From positions 6,909,414-6,973,413 of the forward strand of contig KL647288.1 of NCBI GenBank assembly GCA_000727475.1: a DNA stretch of 64,000 nucleotides, read 5' to 3'. This DNA comes from Sarcocystis neurona. Its lineage: Eukaryota > Apicomplexa > Conoidasida > Eucoccidiorida > Sarcocystidae. Under the pieces are notes generated by a model. That model was not told the DNA's origin and ran no database searches. It saw only the letters and a list, made by a program, of their open reading frames with translations. Positions 24,401-36,291 of this stretch are shown piece after piece (within the stretch, counting starts at the first letter, position 1; each line of letters starts with the position of its first letter). A program made the translations under genes and the position numbers.

Positions 24401-25389
24401 GCAGTATTGAAAGCTGGATATTTCAACCGGTTCATTCCTACGGAGTTGTCGAGGACTTTTCCCCTTCACGCAGAAAACTCACAACGTGTTGAACGTCATC
24501 ACGAGAAAACGTTTCAGTGCTGTATACTCTGCAGAGAAAACGCAAGCTGCCCGACTCAGTGCAGGTCCCTTCTCGACACCCACCTAATGTGGAATTCTTC
24601 TAGCCAAGGCGTGATATTGCAGATGTCTACACTCTACCGGAAACGTAGCAGGCAATGCATTTATCGTTCCTGTCGATACTTCATCTTCTTGTGCCTTCGT
24701 ATGAAGATTGCGTCTGAAACTGGATGACAGCTTCGTGTCACGTATAGGCTCCATCATGCGAGCACGACCGCTCGTGGTGCTTGCTGTGGATGTATGGCAT
24801 TACCGATCGCTTCGGTACTTCAGAGCTGTTGTGCACCCGAGAGGGAGAACAAACTCGTACACACATATGTGCAGAACAGTGCGCGTCTACACGTAGAATC
24901 ATACATGTGGTGACTGGTAAAGGATCCTACCGTATCTACATGTGAGAAATTAGGCTCATATTAAGTCGTATGCAGCGCGTCATAGAGAAGTCAATACAAG
25001 GAAAGGTTGTCTATGCCTAGAAGTACACAGAATTTCAACCTCAACGCTTTGTCAATGGTATGGAATGCCTCATAAGGAAGTACACACTAGAGCAGTCACA
25101 AGTTTAAACCAGATATGCTATTACCCACTCCGCCTCACCCCTGACTACCTGTACACGTTTAGCACCCCGGCTCACGCGTTTTTGCCTTCAGCGAGTAGCC
25201 TGTGCATCCTGTATTGTGTAGTCTAGCACCAGAACGCACGCCGGAAGAAGGTGTTATACGGGTAGGAGAGACATATGTGCTTGGGTGGTATAAGTATAAA
25301 GTGCAAGATATCCGTGTCCTCATGAACTTCCCTCTGCTACGGTGTTTCCTGTGTGTGAAGAGCTGCGTCCACGAATAATCTGGTGAGCA
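18113..25389. other. Seven-kilobase gene-poor region
   Basis: No frame longer than about 200 codons is open and no pair of splice-flanked frames agrees in phase. The DNA has TA microsatellites (18210-18290, 19644-19660, 21422-21437), a GA run (21437-21454) and patches of alternating purine-pyrimidine sequence. A CTG/CAG cluster at 18890-19130 is antisense-open on both strands. I find nothing that can be called a gene. Confidence 0.45.
21422..21454. repeat. Compound (TA)n(GA)n microsatellite
   Basis: A TA run of about 16 bp passes directly into a GA run of about 18 bp. Confidence 0.9.
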
Positions 25390-28300
25390 TTACGTGTAAT
25401 ATTTTGTAAGGGCACACATATCTGAAGCATTAGGCTGTCCACCGGTACCCGGTGCTCTGTCTCTCCCATGGAAGTCATCAAGAAAATACTCTACACACTC
25501 TGGCGCTATTTTACAATTCGCGTGTCGCTCATACATACCTAGTAAGTAGAAAACTCTTTCTGTCAAAGCTCGATTACACCGATTAAGGCGTATAGTTGAC
25601 AACTTGGACGCCAGCAGGGTGTGCTGTGCCGGTGATCCTCTACTACTATATCAGCGCACGGCGGAACTTACCTTCCTGACACCCACTACGCGCGTGGCTG
25701 AACAGAAGGACGCATGCCTGCAAAAGAAAAGTGCACAGATCAAGATCAGTTATGTCCACTTTTCCAATACTGAGTCTCCTACTCTCTCCCCAGCCTCCTG
25801 AAATTTAGTTTTGCACCTGCACACAGAATTTATTACTGAAAGCTGACCTTTCCCTCTGTATGCAAACAGATACATGGCAGAATCCCCAAATGTAGACCAT
25901 CACGGCAGCAGAACAGAGGGGTCGCGGCCTTCTCTATAAACTTTCCTTTGAATCATTGCAAGCGTTCATCCCTTTGCACGGAACACATGCGCACACGGCT
26001 GTACGTGCAAACGTTATATTTTGAAAATCTTTGAACACACACAGGGTACGTACGTATGTATATAAACGTGCGCGGACGCCCACGCCATCGTGCAGAAGTA
26101 CCCGAAGCTTCCAGACCTCTGCGCAGCGGACGCAAAATCTTCTAGGTGCAGGATCACACGTACCGCTGCAGGACACTCACATTTACCCGTCACAAGCCCG
26201 TATTAGAGGCTTACGTACGCCACACAAATACATTTGTGGTTGTAGCGTTTAGGTACACAACAGGAGAAAACGTACAGGCACGCCTCCGTGTTCTTACCAG
26301 CGTCGACGGTGAAACCCTCACTGCAAGGTTGGGTAGCGTAGATGGGTGCGTAGGGGTACTGGCATGTAGCCGCAGCCTCTGCTCTGCTAAAGGCGTCGGG
26401 CGGAGTAGCACGACCGACCCACTCCGACATTTTCGCTTGTGCCTCTGCAGAGGGAGCAGTGGGTGTGCAATACACGCGGCCGTGTGTCTGCTTCCCCAGT
26501 GCAGCACTCGGAGGAGAGCTGCTGTAGGCGGGGGTATAATACTCTGTGTCTGGCTGCTTTGGACCGGTGGGCACGTAGTAACCAACTGCAGCGAAAGCAG
26601 CACTCACAAACACCAGGGGCTGCAGCAGTCGGACCCGTCGCCACTCACACGTGAAGGTAGCCGTAACTCCGATGTTCACACACGGGTAGTCGTCGCGGCA
26701 ACAACAGCACCTGCGCAAGAAGGTGGTGGGTCCTTCTACGTTTAACACAGCGCACAGTGCACCCTTCGCTACTCCTAACGTGCAATCACCTTATTCACCA
26801 TAATCATACAGATACGAATACATACATATATGTGACCTTGACTAAAGGAGTAGTACTGTACTTATTTTTATGTGGAGTAGAATCCGGCCGAGATGAAGGA
26901 CAGAGCAAGGCGTTTATGTGGCTGCCGTATCTGGTAGGCCGCTCACACGCAGCAGCTGCACAAGCTGGGTGAGAGGGGAACAGGGAGAGAAGATGGCGCA
27001 AGACAGAATTGTCAGAAGAAACTGCAATTACTTTTGTGCCCACCATTCACCAAGATGAGAAATACGACACCAAGGCGCCGCGGAACGCCTTAGTAACACA
27101 AACCACCAATGCATACAGCATACACAAAAAAAAGGACGACGCACGACGCACACAGCAACACAGTTTACCCACAATGGAAAACACTGCGAATAGAATGTGA
27201 ACAGAGAAGGAAGACCCGGACACCGTCTGCAACGCCGTCTCCGCGCTCCATCCCCTACAATTGAGTGGAGGAGGATACCCTCTAAAAGAATGCGATTTTC
27301 GTTTGTACAGAGAGTGCGAATATCGCATGTATAGAGATACACGCGTAAAACAGACACGCGTATATATCAACTGAACACAGAACAGACGGATGGCGGAACT
27401 CAATATTGATATATCTAAACAGACGGCAACCCAGTAGCCCCTTTCTGGCAAAAGGCACACTAAAAAATTGGTCTACACGTTCGTCCGTACATCCATACAA
27501 TCGTTTCCACACACCCAACGTGTGAACGTATGCGTATGCAAGAGTACAGACCCGGTGCCGCTTCGTAAGCATAGACCGGGGGAGGTGGTTGCGCAGCAGC
27601 TTGTTTCCTAGGAGAGAGACACTCATCGAAAAGGCCTTTCAGTTTTCTTTCCCGTGGTGGTTGTACAGGACCTGCATCCAGCACGTAGCACAGTGGTCCC
27701 ACAACAGCACTTAGTCAGAGGGATAGCGCAACACGCACATACGCATGCGTCAGCAACTGGACATCCACACACACAAACACGCATAAACAGAACGCCACCC
27801 ATGCACTGTCCAGATACTCGTGTGTTTGCGCAGATGCTGGCGTCGTAATGAAACGTCCCCCATACACTAGTACGCAGCAGTACATACATGAGTGACCAGG
27901 TTTGTGCCGTCTCGCGCTTACGGGGAGGCTCACATATTCTGCGTGCCTTCCTGCGTACGGCCACCTGCACGTGCTTACAAAGACCCGTACAAACACACCC
28001 AGTTACAGACCTGTATAGATGCGAATATACTTCTATCGTACCGTTTGATACTGTACCAGCGTACGCACATGTGACATTTATATACGTATGTAGATATATG
28101 TGTACATGTAGGCACGCATTTCTGTTGAGACGGGCAACCTGTGTGGACGGAGTGAAACTTACAAACTCCGCTTCGCAGTGGTTGATGGCACTGGGGACAC
28201 TCCGCCCCTGGTACGGGGGTCGTGCTCCTGCAGATATCCAAAAACGGGCAGAGGTTCGCTGTAGTAGCACACATCACATGCACACTGTGTGACACTTGGT

Positions 28301-29122
28301 TGCAGATATACTTAAACATATACACACCCATATACACACGCACGTCAACACACAAACCTATTTATCCATATGCACCCACATGCATTCTACGCGGACTTTA
28401 CAGGTACAAAGACGCGTTCCTGTATTAACCAGCCGAGCACGTATCCACTTGCACGTATTTGTCCATGTAGCAGCTGTTACATATATATTTCTACGCACGT
28501 GCACACAAGGATAAATGTATAGAAAATGTTACTACCATAGAGCGGCATACGTTTAAGAATGCACGAATGCATCTGTACCATACACACCTGCGCGTGAATT
28601 CTCCGATAAAAGGGCAAGCCGCCTACGAGCGTGCATAAACACACGCGTGCACGTATACACCTAAAATATACCACACACGCGTGAACGTACAAGCAGAGAG
28701 ACAAACACATACGGAATATGTCACATACGCACGTGCCTTTACATGCGTGTATATATGCGACGACGCCTCTAAGCGTATACAAACGCCGAAGTTTGTTCTA
28801 CGGAGGCGCAAACGGATGTGGTAGCAGTGTCCACTGCCCCTTTTTCTTCTCTCTCTGTCAGTCGGCTGGTCCTGTACTTACGCAAGGACACGTACATTCG
28901 TGTCCACAGACATATGTAGAGTACACTAAAGCCAAAATCGCATGCATATTGTAGGACATATATGCATGTCTCGGTTTGGACTCTCTTCAGCATCCTACTC
29001 TGGCGCGGTGGCGGACGAGGAGGCAGCAGCGGCGTGCTTCTGCAACACGCAGGCAAGAGTGCCTCCGCAGGAGGGCAGAAGCCTTTATACGAAGGAGGAG
29101 GCGGGGGAGGTTCCTGAGACAT
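25390..29122 (-). CDS. Pro/Cys/Tyr-rich protein of unknown function, five exons
   Basis: Exons are 29122-28999 (ATG), 28258-28163 (GTAAGT donor), 26964-26857, 26585-26298 (GTAAGA donor) and 25538-25390 (TAA). Every junction is phase 1, and the exons sum to 765 nt, an open 254-codon frame. The N-terminus is MSQEPPPPPPSYKGF, a proline-rich start. Residues 45-65 contain four cysteines including a CPQC pair, which could bind metal. From residue 112 the protein is Tyr/Pro/Thr-rich (GYYVPTGPKQPDTEYYTPAY). It ends with a more globular-looking segment (YERHANCKIAPECVEYFLDD). Exons 2, 4 and 5 have good splice sites. The third exon's donor (GTACTA) is weak and its end may be wrong. There is no membrane segment and no recognised domain. 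It shares short motifs with the gene at 33986-36073. Confidence 0.58.
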
Positions 29123-30850
29123 AAAACCAGGTAGACAATTCCACCGCTTTTCCTGCTGCTGGAAGCACTTTTCACATCGCCACTGGTGCTCCCTTTCTGT
29201 TTACTAACTACACATGTGTATGTAGAGAAGTTACGACACCCGACTGTCCATGCATACAGAAATACAGAAGCCGTACCCCCGAGACAACGAAGAGAACGAC
29301 AGGAGACTTTCGATGCTGCTGCAGCTATGATGCCGTCTGTCCTTGTTCCTACCGATGTACCACTCCCTGTAAAGAGACAGCACGCTGTGGTCGTTGCTGT
29401 TGTCCCTACCTCGTAGTGTCAACCAGTCACCTTTCTGTCGGCGCTCGTCTGCGGTCACATGCGTGCGGATGCGCGGCCTACTGCTGCTCCTGACGCTTTG
29501 GTTGCTATCGAACAAGCGCACCTACTGACGTCTCCCGGGATGTGGCTGACATTGCTGCTGTGTTTGTGGTAAACTGTACTGCTGCTGCTCCCGCATCCTC
29601 ACTACTACTTGCCGGTTTGATGCACCTGCTGCTATTTTCTCGCTTCAGTCCTTTACCTCGCCATGCTACTCCCGCCTGTCGCAATCTGCTTCGATGCAGC
29701 TGCTCAGGGTTCCAGCGTGTATTTGCTGTGCTTCCGTTGATGATTCTATCAGTGCTGCATCACCACTCTTTCCTGTCGTGCGGTTGGCGTCGCTGCCTGT
29801 TCTCCTGCTTTGTAGGTGCCTTTGATCCTGATCGGCGGGTTGTGTCTTGCTATACCCTTCTCCTGCATACCCCGACGGGGCGCCCTCTATATACGCATGT
29901 GTACAACCAATCACTCTGTAAAGATCCGTACGTACGCAGGTGAGTGCGTAGGCGCGTGCATACACAACGTACAGCGTGCGCGGCTGTACCGTATTCCTGC
30001 GGGCCTGGTACGTACGTATTCGGTCTTCAATCGGTCAGTGTATACATACGTATGTTTCTGGTGACACCTCACTGTGGGTTCGCGTGCAGGGACAAAAGCG
30101 CGGACATACACAGATACACGTTGACGCACGGTTCGTGAAAAACGTGTTTGCAGGCGCTGGGTCGCACGGCTGTGCTGCTACAGCTGCTTTTTTCTCGTTG
30201 GGGACGCTGCTGTATGTGCTCTCGTTTTGCCGCCGGTGCCGGTGTACTACGTCTTCTGCCTCTGGTTCACCTGCTGCAACTATTTCTGCGCTTCAAGACT
30301 GCCTGCGCTACACAGTGAGCTTCTCCACCCTTCTTGATACACCCTTCCCCAGGCAGCAGAACCACTTCTGCACGTGTATTTGGAGCATCTTAACATTTTT
30401 ACTCGCATGCACAGAGACGGGAAGACACCTTTTCGCTCGCACGCACACAGACACTCTAGCGCTGCAATTGCAAGTGCACCTACGTTTGTTAGGTATTTCC
30501 TCTACGGCGGAGGCGACAGAAGACACGACTGCACTACGCACATCTACCTTAAGTTCATTAAGCACCCTCAGTGAAAGAAAACAAATGAAGACGCGACCGC
30601 GAACGCGTGCGCGCGGGGAACTCGTCCGCGCAAATATACTTGCAGCAAGGATTCACGAGCTGTGCATAATAAATAAAAGGTGCTAGACGCCCATTGTTGC
30701 ACGTTGCTGTGTCTGTCTATTACGTAAAAGTAGCGGCGCACAAACTCAACCTGAAAAAACCAACACATCGGAAAATTCAGAAAGTTCCCATTGCAGCGAA
30801 CTACCGCAGCATTGCGGCAAAATTCTACCACTGTGTTGTACGAATGGGGA
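29123..30850. other. Intergenic, no gene called
   Basis: Downstream of the 30851 stop lie CTG-rich patches (29300-29800) and a region at 30440-30570 where at least three frames on both strands are open and protein-like. None has a consistent splice partner, so none is annotated. The minus-strand promoter of the five-exon gene would lie just above 29122. No motif is recognisable. Confidence 0.35.
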
Positions 30851-32936
30851 TCAGAAGTTCATCCGAAGAAAAGGGTGTGAAGAATTAACCATGCACGTAA
30901 TGACTACCAGCTCCTCTTGGCCACAGTCAGTTTCGACCTCAGGTGACAAATCAGGAATAAGGGAAATGAAAGAGGAAAGGAATGTAGAGGTAGACCTGGT
31001 GTGTTTACTGCGCTGACTCAACACTGCGGAGGAAACAACGAAGCACAACGAGAAACGGGAGGGGAGGAGGAACGCAAAAGTTATTGAGGGATGAACAGGC
31101 AAGAACCGATACCTCTGCAGATAGCTTATCAAGCGCGGCATTTGCAGCGTCTATCAACCAGTGGCCTGTACGCGTTGTGGCAGGCACCGGCGGCGGCTTT
31201 GGCAGCGGCGATCGCAAGTCGTCGTCGTCAACGAGGCAGGCGTCAAGAAAGGCATTTAGCTGGTCGATCCAGAGATTCCCTGCAACGCAGAATCAACCCA
31301 GGAAGAGTACAGAAGTCCCAACAAGGGGAGAAGCAACAGCAACAGCAGCACCGAAGCAGTCGCAGAGGCAGGAAGGGGCGCAGGAGTATATGCCATAAAA
31401 GAGAAAGCGACAATACGAGCAGCCTTACCAGCGTGAGCAACGCCAATAGCGTGCGCAGCAGCTTCGTCCACAGGAGCGGCAGCAGTAGTACTAGCAAAAG
31501 TGGAAGGAGAAATACACGGTAGGAGGAACACAAAGGCACAACCCGCGGTCGCAACGGCAAAAGCGGTCCATGTGCTTGATCACTGTGATCTCGACGTTCC
31601 TGATACCTCCGCTGCCTGCCAGCTGGGTGGCTACTGGCGCAGAGTGAGTCAAAAAAAAGCGGAAGCCCAGAAGGTGAACCGCACGAACGACGCAGAATGG
31701 CAGCCGGGCTACGCCTACAGAAAATGAGAAAAGCAGTAGTGGTGCTACGCGCTGAGTATGCGGCAAAGCAGCGACCCCGTGACTTCATCCGCGGGGTGGG
31801 TACTTACGGGGAAAAAAGCACAGGTTGACCTATGCAGAGGCACACCGCACTATAGCGTGTGCGCACACAGATTTTTAACCGCTGCACGGACGTGTCCAAC
31901 AAAGATTCTGGGCAGTCCAATTCTACCCAACCTCAGCAACGCAAAAATGCAGTTCTTTTCTTCGGCTTGTTGTTGTCGTCGTCGCTGTGCTCGCGACTTA
32001 ATTTTTTAGTCTTGCTGTACCTCAGGTGCTCTGCTGTTGCTACAGGGTCCGTTTGTACCCTCTGTGTCTGGTTGGCAGCGCCGCGGCCGTCTCCTCTGCC
32101 TCTGCTACAGTTATTCTTAGAGTTTGCCCTGCTGCTGATACGGCGGCACTGCTGCATGTTTCTGCGACGCTGCTCTTGCTGCAGTACATCGGCTACTACA
32201 ATTGCCGCTGCGGCACCTAAACATTCTCGGTGTTGCTGTAACTGTTTATTCTGCTTGTTGTCCTTTCTTTCCTGGTGTCTGTCCAACTATGGATTCCCGC
32301 ATATGTCGCTGCAGCAGGCAGACTTACCCGTGAGGCTGGTGGGTCTGCCTTTTCTAGTTAAGTAAGTGTAGTCCGGTTCGTAAAGAGGATATCCCTCTAC
32401 TACCTGCGGCGACGGGCGGGGAACCATTAAAAGAAAACTGCGCATAGTTTCAGCAAAGCCGCGCACAAGAAGCGCCACCATTTGATCAACCCATTCTCCG
32501 CCCTGCTGCACTACTCCTCCTGTGTGCAGCAGCTCCTCATCTGCGGCTTCAGCGACATCGCTGCAGAGCGTGCAACGCCATTCCCCCAGACGCTGCAGAC
32601 AGCCGTCGAAATCCCCTTCTGCGCAGCACACCCACAGCAGCAGCCACACGCAGCAGCAGCAGCTGCTGTCATCAGCACCCAGAAGCACCGGCACACACGG
32701 ATCGGCAATAAGAGGCACTAGCCAAGCAGCAGTATTGACAATCAGCAGCACCAACCAGGCGCGACAGCGCGGGAGCTCCAGCAGCTTTACATCCTGCTGA
32801 ATGGTGCCGCTAAATCATCAGCAACAGCGGTAACGTGCTCGAGATGGAATCTTGATCAGTAGCCATTCAGTGACATCACTTATTCCACCAGCACCCCCAG
32901 GCCTGAGAGAAAGGCAGCCACCCGTACTGCAAACAT
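30851..32936 (-). CDS. Protein with N-terminal hydrophobic segments, unknown function, four exons
   Basis: Exons are 32936-32889 (ATG), 32796-32328 (GTAAGT donor, phase 1), 31279-31113 (phase 1 to 0) and 30937-30851 (stop). They total 771 nt, giving 256 residues in an open frame. The N-terminus (MFAVRVAAFLSGLGVL) and the following WLVLLIVNTAAWLVPLI are hydrophobic, so a signal anchor or membrane segments are likely. A Cys/Leu run follows, encoded by TGC/CTG repeats. The middle (GDFDGCLQRLGEWRCTLCSD, then VDQMVALLVRGFAETMRSF) and the exon-spanning block TSLTGNLWIDQLNAFLDACL look globular, followed by an acidic patch and PLPKPPPVPATTRTG. Exons 2 and 3 are strong. The first exon (short intron, GTGGAA donor) and the last are weaker. 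No family is recognised. Confidence 0.55.
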
Positions 32937-33985
32937 CTTGACAGCAGCGGTGGAGGCAGTATCAGTAGCCGCCTCTGGTCAGCAGAAGCAGCATTATCTC
33001 GTCAGCAGCAGCTCCACCACCATCTGCGCCTGGTCACGGCAGTACCAGTGTCTGCTACACGTAGATGCGTCAGCACCGCCGGAGCTGTCTGTGGCAGACA
33101 GCCGCGGTGGATGGTATCGTTCACCACGGTAGTACTGCAACTGCAGCTAAGTGCAATTACACTGCTATGCAGCATGCAGTGTGGTGCAAGAGGCAGCAAA
33201 AGATAATAGCGAACAGCACTGAGAATAAGCAGGTTCTCGCAACGGAAGCAAGCACGCTGCAGCATCCAGCCATTGACACAGTGAAATGCAACGGAACAGA
33301 TAAAGACGCAGAGAGTAGGGGTGGTTTGCAAAGTTCTCCTGCATACGTGTAATACGCGCAGGCTCATCCATATACGCGTACGTGATCAGCATGGCACAGC
33401 TGTACACCAGGTCGCAATTTCGTATCTATCCATCTACCACCATATATGTATATACACATACGTCTTGACTTAATTTTCACACAGTTTTCTCCATTGTGAA
33501 TAGGTGCCTTTTCACACAAGTGTACACTGCAACACCGCACAGCAGTGCGCTGGAACGGCAAGAAAATTACGGCAGCAGGACGCAGCAAAGGCAATAGCAC
33601 GGAGGAGCACGGCGTAGTGACTAACGAGAAGCATTTCGGATTGATTTGTGGACTTAAGCAGCAGCGGTGGACAGCAAAAGAAGACAGAGTCTCGCACGGC
33701 AACGTACGGCTGCCTGCCTAAGCGTAAGTGACTGCAACGACAAAGCCCAGCAATGAAACTCTACACCGCGACACAATAATAGACCACTACATCGTAGTCG
33801 TGTCTGCGCAGTACACACACGTAAACAGGTTGCGCCTGCAGAGATGAACATTAATACGGTCGTACATGTATGTATTATATGCAAGAAGACAAAGTCCACA
33901 TCTTTCCGTGTTGCTTCCCATTATACACATATAGGCGAAAACAGGCTGGGCTTATGAATGTGAGCATTACTATGCGCACATACGT
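32937..33985. other. Intergenic, no supported gene
   Basis: This lies between two minus-strand genes. CAG/AGC-rich sequence at 32940-33050 gives open frames on both strands without splice support. The rest is A/T-richer and carries no gene. Confidence 0.4.
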
Positions 33986-36073
33986 TCAAATTACTCGCAC
34001 ACAAACAAACTCGACATTTACCCTTATCCTTTCGCTATATATTATGCCTTCTACAGACATAATGCGTTCCTCTTGCACCTCGGCCTCACCTGAAAGGCGC
34101 TGCAGGGCTCCGTCGCCTAATTCTGTCTCCTTTGCTGTTGCACGGGCGGTTGCGGGATCGGCAAGGACGAGTACCTGCGATCCTCCGCATGTGGGGCACG
34201 CCCGCGTGCTGAGCATAGAGTTACTCGCACTGTAGTACTTGCCATCTGTGCCTCTGTTGCTGCTCAGCGGCACAATATCAAGTACCCCCTCCCTGCGTGG
34301 TAGTTGCCATGCTGGTTGTAGTATATATCCGTCTTGCACACCCTCTGCAACCGCGTGGGCTGCCGCATCCGCGTACAGCAGCTTTGGTGGGGGTCCTGGC
34401 TCTCCGTAGAGAACCCGATCGTCTCTCCCTAGCAACTGTGCCGCTTCTCGCCCTTTCATTAGCTCCTTTGCGCCATCACTTCCAGCATGCTGCTGAATCA
34501 CCGCGTAAGGCGTTGTGCTCTGAACAAAGCGAGGGCTTACGAATCTCCCTTCAGGGCTCGCCTTCGACAGCTCGCCGCCGCCGCTGCTCTGCTGCTTCGC
34601 GTACTCAGGAGTGTATCTGCTGCTGCGGGGGTAACTGTCCATGATGTTTTGTGTCAGTTGCTGATAGTAACGAGACACACCGTCCTGAATTCGTTGCAGC
34701 ACATGTGAAAACTCCCTTCTTCTTTTGTGCAGCTTCTCACGGAGACTGCGAGAGAGCCGCGTTCGTGAAACGGGCAGCATCGGAAGCAAATCTCGGGGAG
34801 ACATGAACTCCTCGTAGCAGTCCCACAGCCCACGTCTCCGTCTCCTGGTGCCCCCTTCATGCCCCCCACGCGACAGGCGCAGCCCCGGTGACTGTTCGAT
34901 CCAGTGCTGCCCATGTCTATGGGTAGAACTTCCCCCCAGATCATGTCTCCTTAACACCTGAAACCCCCCCTGTACCCGATAAGGCTGCAGAGCCTCCATT
35001 TCCTGCTGTCTGATGATTGCACCTGCAGCACTCCGATGTTTCTCGCTGAGTACGAGCGGTACCGCAGCGTATGGCTGCGGCGACTTCATGTCGGGGTAGA
35101 CACTTGACTCCATGTAGTGCTGAGACTGTCTTGGCGTCCCAACAAAGAACGTCACAGGAGTGCTCGTGCTCGGTCCCTGCTTCTGTGTATCTGGGCGGAT
35201 ATCCACGGCCTGTCCCTGCTGTTGTTGCTGTAGCCGCCGAGTGTCTAGAGCAGATGCTGCACCGGCGTATCCTTGTTGTGGGGGGAACCACGGTTCTGGA
35301 ACAGCTCCCCGGCTCCCAGCGGCAGACACAAGCTGCTGCGGAGTGACAGCAGCAGGATATTCAAAGCAGGGGGATGGACGTACGAAATTTGCGGGCAATA
35401 CAGGAGGGCGGGCCGGTTGTTGCTCTTTGTGTAAACTGGCACGCGAAGAAGCAGGAGTATAACCTGCAGATGCTGCTGCGAAGGGCTGCTGGACAGCAAA
35501 ACGTTCACAGGAAGCAGGGCCCTTCACTCTCGTTCCGTACGAGCCAGGAATGGCGGTGTAGTACGTCAGACCGAAGTCGCCAGCTTGTCCCTGCTGAAGC
35601 GGCTCTGCTGCTGATGCTGCCTTAGACCACGGAGCAGACTGCTCAACAATCCGCTCTCCTGTAGGTGTAAAATACCTCACCGACTCGCCGCTGCTGTTGA
35701 GCCCCACACAGGGGTGAATACGTAGATTGGTCTGAGAGCACACCCCTGCAGGGGGCAAGAAAGTGAGTTTGCCGGCGCCTGTGGGAGCGAAATAGCTTAA
35801 TGCTGGAGTGCCGCCGCTATCGTAAGTTCCAGGCTGTCGTTGAGGTTCGTGTGTTTTGGTAGGAGCGCCTCTTTCGATCGATGCCGGAGATGAGTCCGCA
35901 CCTGCAGCGGCACCCTCTCGTGCACTAACTGTGGCCGAAGACGGCGGCGAGCAGCTGCTGCTGCTGCTATCGGGAGACGAACCACCTTCATGAGGATCTT
36001 CCTGCTGCACTGCAGAGCTCGGCTGTTCTTCATCCCCGCTGTCCTTTGCGGGAGGCTTGTCTGACATAGCCAT
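33986..36073 (-). CDS. 695-residue Pro/Ser/Gln-rich protein of unknown function, uninterrupted frame
   Basis: The frame opens at ATG 36073 (a second ATG lies two codons on, and an in-frame stop lies just upstream). The N-terminal 90 residues are acidic and Ser-rich, hence probably disordered. Aromatic-Pro-Thr-Gly motifs recur: SYFAPTG (93-99), RYFTPTG (133-139), and looser copies YYTAIPG and FFVGTP. The middle has a basic patch (five Arg, then GLWDCYEEFMSPRDLLPML) followed by a helical stretch (REKLHKRRREFSHVLQRIQD). Near residues 625-629 is a CPTC pair. Balanced charge and aromatic content over the whole length argue for true coding. The last codons (VNVEFVCVRVI) may be intron read-through, since AGG|GTAAAT near 34020 is a possible donor. 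No domain is recognised. A cytoskeletal or nuclear scaffold role would be a guess. Confidence 0.72.
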   Translation of the reverse strand: MAMSDKPPAKDSGDEEQPSSAVQQEDPHEGGSSPDSSSSSCSPPSSATVSAREGAAAGADSSPASIERGAPTKTHEPQRQPGTYDSGGTPALSYFAPTGAGKLTFLPPAGVCSQTNLRIHPCVGLNSSGESVRYFTPTGERIVEQSAPWSKAASAAEPLQQGQAGDFGLTYYTAIPGSYGTRVKGPASCERFAVQQPFAAASAGYTPASSRASLHKEQQPARPPVLPANFVRPSPCFEYPAAVTPQQLVSAAGSRGAVPEPWFPPQQGYAGAASALDTRRLQQQQQGQAVDIRPDTQKQGPSTSTPVTFFVGTPRQSQHYMESSVYPDMKSPQPYAAVPLVLSEKHRSAAGAIIRQQEMEALQPYRVQGGFQVLRRHDLGGSSTHRHGQHWIEQSPGLRLSRGGHEGGTRRRRRGLWDCYEEFMSPRDLLPMLPVSRTRLSRSLREKLHKRRREFSHVLQRIQDGVSRYYQQLTQNIMDSYPRSSRYTPEYAKQQSSGGGELSKASPEGRFVSPRFVQSTTPYAVIQQHAGSDGAKELMKGREAAQLLGRDDRVLYGEPGPPPKLLYADAAAHAVAEGVQDGYILQPAWQLPRREGVLDIVPLSSNRGTDGKYYSASNSMLSTRACPTCGGSQVLVLADPATARATAKETELGDGALQRLSGEAEVQEERIMSVEGIIYSERIRVNVEFVCVRVI

Positions 36074-36291
36074 AGTTTGAGACAGCTACTCTGTGCAGGC
36101 CTGCCTGAGCATTCCCTGCTGCTTCGAAACGCGTACGTAGATCTTGTTGCTGTTCAAAGTGCCGCAGCGCCCCTGTTCACCGTAGAGAAGACCACTCTGA
36201 TGTACAGTACACAACCAGAGGGGACCACACGAGCCATCATCACACGACAACGAACACGACACTGCCACGCGTGTGTGCAGCCTACCCGCAG

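Noticed and set aside
30308..30600. Several protein-like frames on both strands
   Set aside because: At least three frames look coding at once, so the composition test has no power here, and no splice partners were found.
31436..31497. 62-nt minus-strand exon with good acceptor (TTTGCTAG) and GTAAGG donor
   Set aside because: It would enter phase 1 but leave phase 0, and so cannot precede the strong phase-1 exon at 31279; direct joining of 32328 to 31279 gives the better protein.
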